Origin: Amycolatopsis sp. A133
GTDB taxonomy: Bacteria; Actinomycetota; Actinomycetes; Mycobacteriales; Pseudonocardiaceae
Length of the DNA: 64,000 nt
Assembly (NCBI RefSeq): GCF_031082405.1
Contig: NZ_JAVHJU010000043.1
Coordinates: forward strand, 1-64,000
Direction: 5' to 3'
The notes under the pieces were generated by a model that was not told where the DNA came from, made no database searches, and saw only the letters and a list, made by a program, of their open reading frames with translations. The position numbers and the translations under genes are program-made. Every line of letters begins with the position of its first letter. The first letter of the stretch is position 1. This document shows, piece after piece, positions 57,439 to 64,000 of the stretch.

Positions 57439-60400
57439 TCAGCGGAGCAGCGGTTCGAGGACGGCCGCGATCCGCGCGGCGTGCTCGGGGGCCAGCAGAT
57501 CTCCGTGCGCGCACGCAATCGCGTGCTGGTCGAGGTCGCCGGTCAGGTACGGCCGCCACCGCCCGGCTTCCGCCGCCGCGGCCGTGTGCTCGGCGGTGAA
57601 GAAGACCGCGTCGCCTTCGAAGCGGGGCGGCACGTGCGCGCCGGCGAGCCGGGCGTGCCGGACGAAGGTCGCGCACAGCTGCTCGATCAGGTCGGCGCCG
57701 AGCCCGGCGAGGGGACCGGCGGCGGTCGCCAGCGCGACGAAGGCGTCGACGTCGGCGGGCCCGGCGGTGCCGTCCGGCACCCGGTGGCCGAGCGAGGCCA
57801 GCAGCTGGGCCAGTGCCTCGGCGGCCGTCAGCTCGCCGCCGTCCCCCTCGGCCGGGTAGCCGTCGAGCAGGGCCAGCAGCGTGACCTTGTCGCCCGTTTC
57901 CTGGAGCCGGGCGGCCATGGCGTGCGCGACGACGGCCCCGAAGGACCAGCCGAGCAGCTGGTACGGCCCGGACGGCTGCACCTCGCGCAGCCGCTCCACG
58001 TAGCCCGCCGCCATGGCGGCCACGGTCGCCGGTGACTCGGCCCCGGCCTGCAGGGCGTAGAGGGGCCGGCCGGGGTCGAGGTGCTCGAGCAGGCTGCTGT
58101 AGACCCAGCCGATGCCGGCGCCGGGGTGCACGCAGAACAGCGGGGTCACCCCCGCCGCACCCGCACGCAGGCGCAGCAGCCCGTCGGGGGCACGCGGCAC
58201 GCCTTCGTCGAGCAGGGCGGCCAGCCGGCCCACGGTCGGCGCGGCGAACAGGTCGGAGATGCCCACGGTGAGCCCGTACCGGTCCCGGGCCCGGGCGACC
58301 ACCCGGGCGGCCAGCAGCGAGTGGCCGCCGAGGGCGAAGAAGTCGTCGTCGACCCCGACCCGCACGGCGCCCAGGGCCGCCTCGAACAGCTCGCAGAGCG
58401 CCGCTTCCGTGGCCGTGCGCGGCCCTCGGCCCGCCGTGGCCGCGGCCGCCGGTTCGGGGAGCGCCGCGCGGTCGATCTTGCCGTTCGTGGTGCGGGGCAG
58501 CCGGTCGAGCACCACCACGGCGGCGGGCACGGCGTACTGCGGCAACAGCTCGGCGAGCCGGGTCCGCAGCTCCTCCGGCGTCCAGTCGGCGCCCGGGGCC
58601 GGGACGGCGTAGGCCAGCAGCCGCTCACCGCGTACGGTCGCCGCCGCCTCGACCACCTGCGGCCGGCCCGCCAGCACCGCCTCGACCTCGCCCAGTTCGA
58701 CGCGGAAACCGCGCACCTTGACCTGGTCGTCGGCACGGGCCACAAAATCGACGGTGCCGTCGGCGCGGCGGCGCACGAGGTCCCCGGTGCGGTACATGCG
58801 CTCGCCGGGCGGGCCGAACGGATCCGCGACGAACCGGCCCGCCGTGCGGCCGGGCAGCGCGAGGTAGCCACGGGCGAGCAGATCACCCGCGATGTACAGC
58901 TCGCCGGTGACGCCGGGCGGGGTGGGGGCCAGGCTGCCGTCGAGGACGTACCAGCGGGTGCCCCACACGGGCCGGCCGATGGTGATGCCGCCGTCGGGCA
59001 GCTCGTCGCCGGGCTCGATGCGGAATTCGCCGCAGCCCACGGTGGTCTCGGTCGGGCCGTACTCGTTGATCACGGTGACGCCGGGGTGCCGGGCCCGCCA
59101 CTCGCGCAGCGCCGAGCCGAGCAGCAGCTCGCCGCCGAGGACGAGGTCCCGGGTGGGCGCGTACTCCGGCGGCAGCACCCCGAACAGACCCAGGTGCGAC
59201 GGCGTGGCCTTGACGAAGGTGGGTGGCCCGGCCACGGCGGCCGGTGCGCCGGTCAGTTCGGTCAGTTCGGTCAGGTGCACTTCGCCGCCGGCGGTGAGCG
59301 TGCCCCAGAGGCCGGTCACGGTCAGGTCGAACACGACCGGGGAGTGCACGAGGGAGCGGCCGGCCAGCCCGGGGTAGGCGTGCCGGGCCCACGCGAGGTA
59401 GCGCGCCAGCGAGCGGTGCTCGACCACCACGCCCTTCGGCTCGCCCGTCGAGCCCGAAGTGAAGATCACGTACGCGGCGGCGGCAGGCGGCAGGGCGATC
59501 CCGGGGTCGGTGGTGTCCTCCGCGCCCGGCGGCAGGTCGCCGGCGAGCACCAGCGCGGGTGCCGCGAGCTCCAGGAGGCGGGACTTCCGTCCGGCGGGCT
59601 GGGCGGGGTCGAGCGGCAGGTAGGCCGCGCCCGCCTTCAGCACCCCCAGCAGCGCCACGACCAGATCCGCGCCGGGCGGCAGTTCGACGCCGACCAGGTC
59701 GCCCGGGACGACGCCGCGGCCGATCAGGTGGCGGGCCAGCCGGTTCGCCCGTGCGTCCAGCTCGCCGTACGTCAGGCGGGTGGCCCCGGCCACCACCGCC
59801 GTCCGCGACGGCGCCGCGGCGGCCCGGGCGGAGACGAGGGCCGGGACCAGTGCCGGTTCCGGTGCGGCCGGGCCGGCTCCGGCCGCGAGCAGGGCACTCC
59901 GCTCGGCGTGGCCGAGGACGTCGACCCGGTCCACCCGGGTGTCGGGGTCGGCCACGACGGCCCGCAGCACCCGGACGAGCCGGTCCGCGATCGCCTGCGC
60001 GGTCGCCGGGTCGAACAGGTCGGCCGCGTACTCGAGGACGCCGTCGACACCGGCCGGAGTGCCGTCCGGGCCGTGCTGCTCGACGAAGCCGAACGAGAGG
60101 TCGAAGCGGGCCGTTCCGCCGTCGAGGGCCTCTTCGGTCACGGTCACCCCCGGGAGGCGGAGCTCCCCGGCCGCGGTGTTCTGGAAGGTCAGCATCACCT
60201 GGACCAGCGGGTGGGTGGCGGACCGGGCCGGGTTGAGCTCCTCGACGAGCCGCTCGAAGGGCACGTCCTGGTGGTCGTAGGCGGCCAGGTCGGTCGCGCG
60301 GACGCGGGCCAGGAGCTCGCCGAACGAGGGGGCCCCGGACAGGTCGGTGCGCAGGACGAGCGTGTTGACGAAAAAGCCGACCAGGTCGTCGAGTGCGGAG

Positions 60401-63400
60401 TCGGTGCGCCCGGCGATCGCCGTGCCGAGGGGGATGTCGGTCCCGGCGCCGAGCCGGGACAGCAGCACGGCCACGGCGGCCTGCAGCACCATGAACACGG
60501 TGGCCTGCCGCGTCCGGGCCAGCCGGGCGACGCCGGCGTGCAGCCCGGGGTCCAGCCGCAGGTCCACCTCGCCGCCGGCGTACGAGCGGGCCGGGGTGCG
60601 CGGCCGGTCCACGGGCAGTTCCAGGCATTCGGGCAAGCCGGCCAGCTGCCGCCGCCAGTAGCCGAGCTGACCGGCGGCGGCGGTGTCCAGCAGTTCGCGT
60701 TGCCAGAGGGTGTAGTCGGCGTACTGGACGGGCAGCGGCGCCCACCCGGGAGCCGTTCCGGCGCGGCGAGCGGCGTAGGCGGTGCCGAGGTCGCGCAGCA
60801 GCGGTTCGAGGGACCAGCCGTCGCTGGCGATGTGGTGCAGGGTGAGCACGAGCCGCCCGTCGCCGGTCAGCCAGGCCCGGATCGGGAGGTCGCGGGTCAG
60901 GTCGAACGCCGCGCCGGGCGCGGGTGGCAGGGCGCTGAGACCGGGCCGGGCCCGCGCCCGGTCCAGCACCAGCTGCCGCGGTGCGCCGTCGACGGTGGGG
61001 AAGATCGTGCGCAGGGCCTCGTGCCGGGCGAGCACGTCGCCGAAGGCCGCTTCCAGGGCGTCCCGGTCGACGTCGCCGGTGAGCCGGAAGGCCAGCGAGC
61101 TGTTGTAGGTGGCGCCCGGGCCCTCGAGCTGCGCCAGGAACCAGAGCCGCTGCTGGGCGTACGACAGCGGCAGCGGCTCCGGGCGCTCCCGCACGGTCAT
61201 CGGCGGGCGGGCCGGGGTGTGCCCGGCGGGCAGGGCGGCCAGCGAAGCCACGTCGGGGTGCTCGAACAGCGTCCGGATCGGGATCTCGACGCCCAGCTCG
61301 GCCCGGATCCGGCCGACCAGGCGGGTGGCCAGCAGGGAATGGCCGCCGAGGGCGAAGAAGCCGTCGTCCACGCCGACCCGTGGCACGTCGAGGACCTCGG
61401 CGAACAGCGCGCAGAGCAGCTCTTCGCGCGGGGTGCGCGGGGCCCGCCCGCCCGCCCGCGGCGCCGCCGTGGGCTCGGGCAGGGCCACCCGGTCGACCTT
61501 GCCGTTCGCGGTGACCGGGAGCCGGTCGAGCACGACGACGGCGGCCGGCACCAGGTGTTCGGGCAGCCGTTCCGCGGTGTAGGCGCGCAGGTCTTCGGCG
61601 GCAGCGTCGCCGACGACGTAGGCGACCAGGCGTTTGTCGGTCGTGCCGCGCACCACGACCGCGACCTGGCGGACGGCGGGATGGGCGGCCAGCGCGGCCT
61701 CGATCTCGCCCGGCTCGACCCGGAAACCGCGGATCTTCACCTGCCCGTCGTCCCGGCCGGCGAACTCGAGCACCCCACCGGGCCCCCAGCGGCCCAGGTC
61801 ACCGGTGCGGTACATCCGCTCCCCCGGCGCGCCGTAGGGGTCGGCGACGAACCGGCAGGCGGTCAGCCCCGGCCGGCCGAGATAGCCCCGCGTCACGCCC
61901 GGTCCGGCCAGGTAGAGCTCGCCGGTCACGCCCTCGGGCACCGGCTGCAGGCAGTCGTCGAGCACGAGCACCCGGGCGTTGTCGAGCGGACGGCCCAGCG
62001 GCACGGTGGCCCCGACCTCGTCCGGATCGGACATCCGGTGCCAGGTCTTGATCGCGGTGACCTCGGTCGGGGCGTACACCGCGACGACCTCGGTGCCGGG
62101 GCAGGCGCGCAGCAGTGTCCGGACGGCGGCGGCCGAGACGACGTCGCCGCCGGTCCAGACCTCGCGGACGGTGCGGAAACTCGCCGCGTGCTCGCCGGCG
62201 AGGATCTGGAACAGCCCCGAGGGAGCTTGCACGAGCGTCACCCGGCGCTCGGTGACCGTGCGGGTGAGCACGGCGGGGTCGAGCGGGCCGGCCGGGGCGA
62301 GCACGATGCGGCCGCCGGTGACCAGCGGCGCCCAGATCTCCGTGGTGGACGCGTCGAACGCGATCGGCGAGTGCAGCAGGACGGCGTCGTGGGCACCGGA
62401 GCGGAACCCGCCGTCGGCGAGCAGATCGGCCAGGTTGCGGTGGGTGGTGCCGACGCCCTTCGGCGTGCCGGTCGAGCCCGAGGTGTAGACGAGGTAGGCC
62501 AGCTGGTCCGGGTGCACGGCCGGGAGCGGGACCCGGCTCCCGGCGGAAGGCTCCTCGCCCGCGACGAGCACCGGGCAGCCGGCCTCGACGGCGATCGGGT
62601 GGTCGCGGTGCTCGCCGTCCACCAGCAGCACGGTGGCGTCGGCGTCGCCGAGGATCGTGCGCAGGCGCGGGAGCGGGTAGCGGTCGTCGAGCGGCACGTA
62701 GGTCCCGCCCGCCCGCGCCGCCGCGACGATCGCCACGACGAGGCCGATGCCGCGCCCGGCCAGGATCGCGATGCGTTCCTCCGGCCGGAAACCGCGGGCG
62801 ACGAGGTGCCGGGCCAGCCGGTCCGCCCGCGCCGACAGCACGCCGTACGTGAGGCTCGCACCGCCCTCGACCACGGCGACGGCGTCCGGCGTCGCGGTGG
62901 CCTGCAGCGCGAAGAGCTCGGGCAGGGTCTGCCGGGGCAGCGGGGTGCCCGCGGCACCGCGGCCCAGTTCCAGCAGGCGCGCCCGCTCCCCCGCGCCGAG
63001 CAGGTCGATCGCGCTCAAGCGAAGGTCCGGCCGGACGGCGACCGCCCGCAGCAACGCGGTGAGCCGCGCCGCGATGGCCTCGGCGCTGCGGTGCTCGAAG
63101 AGATCGGCGGCGTAGACCAGCTCGCCGTGCAGGCCGGCCGGGCGGCCGCCGGGGCCGTGCCGCTCGTCGACGACGACGTTGAGGTCGAACTGGGCGTGGT
63201 GGTCCTCGATCGGTTCGAAGCGGGCGGCCAGGCCCGGGACGTCCAGGGTGGGCTCGGCCCGGTTGTCGTGCGTGACGACGGTCTGGAACAGCGGGTGGCG
63301 CCCGGGCACGCGAGCCGGGTTGAGCCGCTCGACCAGCGCCTCGAACGGCACGTCCCGGTGGTCGTACGCGGCGAGCGCGGTCGCGCGGACCCGGTCGAGC

Positions 63401-64000
63401 AGCTCGGCGAAGGTCGGGTTGCCGTCGGTGCGCGTGCGGAGCACGAGGGTGTTGACGAAAAAGCCGACGAGGTCGTGCAGTTCCTCGTCGTCCCGGCCGG
63501 CGACCGGGGTGCCGAGCGGGATGTCGTGGCCGGCGCCGAGCCGCGTCCACAGGGCCGCGACGGCCGCCTGCAGCACCATGAACATGCTGGCCCGGTGCTC
63601 GGCCGCGAGCTCGGCGAGCGCGGCGTGCACGCGCGCGTCCAGCGTGAACGGCACCTGGCCGCCCCGGTGGGTGGGGGTCGCGGGGCGGGGCCGGTCGTAG
63701 GGCAGCGGCAGTTCTTCCGGCAGGTCGCGCAGCACTTCGCGCCAGGCCTGCACGGACGTGTCGTCGAGGCGCTGACGCAGGGCGTAGTCGGCGTACTGGA
63801 CGCGCAACGGCGCCCAGCCGGGTGCCTCTCCGGCGCGCCGGGCGGCGTAGGCGGTGCCGAGGTCGCGCAGCAGCGGCGCGAGGGAGCCGCCGTCGCTGGC
63901 GATGTGGTGCAGGAGCAGCAACAGGACGTGCTCGCCGTCGCAGCGGAAGAGCCACGCGCGAAGCGGGATGTCGGTGGCGAGGTCGAAGACGGTCGCCGAA
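57439..64000 (-). CDS. Nonribosomal peptide synthetase, (C)-A-T-C-A-T-TE, 5' end beyond window
   Basis: About 2186 aa visible; the frame is open at the right edge, so the start lies outside. Visible order on the minus strand: partial C (HHIASDGGS near 63905), A with TSGSTGTPKG near 62480 and YAPTEVT, T with FFALGGHSLL near 61343, C with HHIASDGWS near 60828, A with TSGSTGEPKG near 59455 and YGPTETT, T near 58320, TE with nucleophile GWSFG near 57945, LLALLDGYP and CAHGDLL. Hand-derived codes: first A D-A-T-Q-W-G-V-A-I (not assigned), second A D-L-T-K-V-G-E-V-G (Asn-like, Asp possible). The TE ends the line and would release or cyclise the peptide. No epimerisation domain is visible. Confidence 0.95.
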   Translation of the reverse strand, partial: SATVFDLATDIPLRAWLFRCDGEHVLLLLLHHIASDGGSLAPLLRDLGTAYAARRAGEAPGWAPLRVQYADYALRQRLDDTSVQAWREVLRDLPEELPLPYDRPRPATPTHRGGQVPFTLDARVHAALAELAAEHRASMFMVLQAAVAALWTRLGAGHDIPLGTPVAGRDDEELHDLVGFFVNTLVLRTRTDGNPTFAELLDRVRATALAAYDHRDVPFEALVERLNPARVPGRHPLFQTVVTHDNRAEPTLDVPGLAARFEPIEDHHAQFDLNVVVDERHGPGGRPAGLHGELVYAADLFEHRSAEAIAARLTALLRAVAVRPDLRLSAIDLLGAGERARLLELGRGAAGTPLPRQTLPELFALQATATPDAVAVVEGGASLTYGVLSARADRLARHLVARGFRPEERIAILAGRGIGLVVAIVAAARAGGTYVPLDDRYPLPRLRTILGDADATVLLVDGEHRDHPIAVEAGCPVLVAGEEPSAGSRVPLPAVHPDQLAYLVYTSGSTGTPKGVGTTHRNLADLLADGGFRSGAHDAVLLHSPIAFDASTTEIWAPLVTGGRIVLAPAGPLDPAVLTRTVTERRVTLVQAPSGLFQILAGEHAASFRTVREVWTGGDVVSAAAVRTLLRACPGTEVVAVYAPTEVTAIKTWHRMSDPDEVGATVPLGRPLDNARVLVLDDCLQPVPEGVTGELYLAGPGVTRGYLGRPGLTACRFVADPYGAPGERMYRTGDLGRWGPGGVLEFAGRDDGQVKIRGFRVEPGEIEAALAAHPAVRQVAVVVRGTTDKRLVAYVVGDAAAEDLRAYTAERLPEHLVPAAVVVLDRLPVTANGKVDRVALPEPTAAPRAGGRAPRTPREELLCALFAEVLDVPRVGVDDGFFALGGHSLLATRLVGRIRAELGVEIPIRTLFEHPDVASLAALPAGHTPARPPMTVRERPEPLPLSYAQQRLWFLAQLEGPGATYNSSLAFRLTGDVDRDALEAAFGDVLARHEALRTIFPTVDGAPRQLVLDRARARPGLSALPPAPGAAFDLTRDLPIRAWLTGDGRLVLTLHHIASDGWSLEPLLRDLGTAYAARRAGTAPGWAPLPVQYADYTLWQRELLDTAAAGQLGYWRRQLAGLPECLELPVDRPRTPARSYAGGEVDLRLDPGLHAGVARLARTRQATVFMVLQAAVAVLLSRLGAGTDIPLGTAIAGRTDSALDDLVGFFVNTLVLRTDLSGAPSFGELLARVRATDLAAYDHQDVPFERLVEELNPARSATHPLVQVMLTFQNTAAGELRLPGVTVTEEALDGGTARFDLSFGFVEQHGPDGTPAGVDGVLEYAADLFDPATAQAIADRLVRVLRAVVADPDTRVDRVDVLGHAERSALLAAGAGPAAPEPALVPALVSARAAAAPSRTAVVAGATRLTYGELDARANRLARHLIGRGVVPGDLVGVELPPGADLVVALLGVLKAGAAYLPLDPAQPAGRKSRLLELAAPALVLAGDLPPGAEDTTDPGIALPPAAAAYVIFTSGSTGEPKGVVVEHRSLARYLAWARHAYPGLAGRSLVHSPVVFDLTVTGLWGTLTAGGEVHLTELTELTGAPAAVAGPPTFVKATPSHLGLFGVLPPEYAPTRDLVLGGELLLGSALREWRARHPGVTVINEYGPTETTVGCGEFRIEPGDELPDGGITIGRPVWGTRWYVLDGSLAPTPPGVTGELYIAGDLLARGYLALPGRTAGRFVADPFGPPGERMYRTGDLVRRRADGTVDFVARADDQVKVRGFRVELGEVEAVLAGRPQVVEAAATVRGERLLAYAVPAPGADWTPEELRTRLAELLPQYAVPAAVVVLDRLPRTTNGKIDRAALPEPAAAATAGRGPRTATEAALCELFEAALGAVRVGVDDDFFALGGHSLLAARVVARARDRYGLTVGISDLFAAPTVGRLAALLDEGVPRAPDGLLRLRAGAAGVTPLFCVHPGAGIGWVYSSLLEHLDPGRPLYALQAGAESPATVAAMAAGYVERLREVQPSGPYQLLGWSFGAVVAHAMAARLQETGDKVTLLALLDGYPAEGDGGELTAAEALAQLLASLGHRVPDGTAGPADVDAFVALATAAGPLAGLGADLIEQLCATFVRHARLAGAHVPPRFEGDAVFFTAEHTAAAAEAGRWRPYLTGDLDQHAIACAHGDLLAPEHAARIAAVLEPLLR

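Overview
The window is a 64 kb piece of a very GC-rich actinobacterial chromosome, most probably from Amycolatopsis or another member of the Pseudonocardiaceae. This rests on the codon bias, many GTG starts with 4-bp stop/start overlaps, WXG100/CHAP-type proteins, an XRE/DUF397 pair, and a gene order that follows Mycobacterium tuberculosis Rv1017c-Rv1026 (prs, glmU, TetR, mfd, mazG, lytic transglycosylase, eno, ftsB/divIC, DUF501, ppx). The genus is inferred, not proven.

Left part (1-7.1 kb): a short degenerate repeat array, then a minus-strand core block of ppx, a secreted lytic transglycosylase, DUF501, ftsB-like and eno. It is followed by a VOC protein, a TPR protein, a 30-residue membrane peptide and a second lytic transglycosylase. 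From 7.2 to 10.6 kb lies a complete efeUOB iron-uptake operon preceded by two DtxR/IdeR-like boxes. From 10.6 to 13 kb are a TetR regulator with a strong operator, an SGNH esterase and a PPOX/F420-type protein.

Middle part (13-43 kb): an operon of ECF sigma factor, zinc-finger membrane protein, ABC ATPase and two membrane proteins (minus strand); mazG plus a SurA-like lipoprotein; an XRE/DUF397 pair; mfd; a luciferase-like oxidoreductase divergent from an MmyB-type regulator around a perfect palindrome; a DedA protein and methyltransferase; a NarL-type two-component pair; a sugar dehydrogenase lipoprotein; a class A beta-lactamase-like protein; an SDR; tandem Nudix genes; and a desaturase-TetR-GNAT operon. 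A tRNA-Gln(TTG), a diguanylate cyclase, glmU and prs follow. Next is a four-gene minus-strand operon encoding two peptidoglycan hydrolases fused to WXG100-like segments plus two small proteins, which looks like a type VII secretion effector cassette.

Right part (43-64 kb): accessory DNA. An ArsR-type regulator, a sigma factor, a decayed NB-ARC ATPase remnant, an XRE regulator, an AraC regulator and a large zinc-ribbon/ATPase/LuxR regulator lead into a minus-strand nonribosomal peptide synthetase cluster that runs off the right edge. The cluster has NRPS A-T-C-A-T (1669 aa), an MFS exporter, an AsnO/VioC-type Fe(II)/2-oxoglutarate oxygenase, and a partial NRPS (C)-A-T-C-A-T-TE. The last A domain reads as Asn-like by specificity code, which fits the adjacent asparagine-oxygenase-like gene. 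The peptide is therefore likely to carry 3-hydroxyasparagine near its C terminus. The cluster's 5' end lies outside the window.
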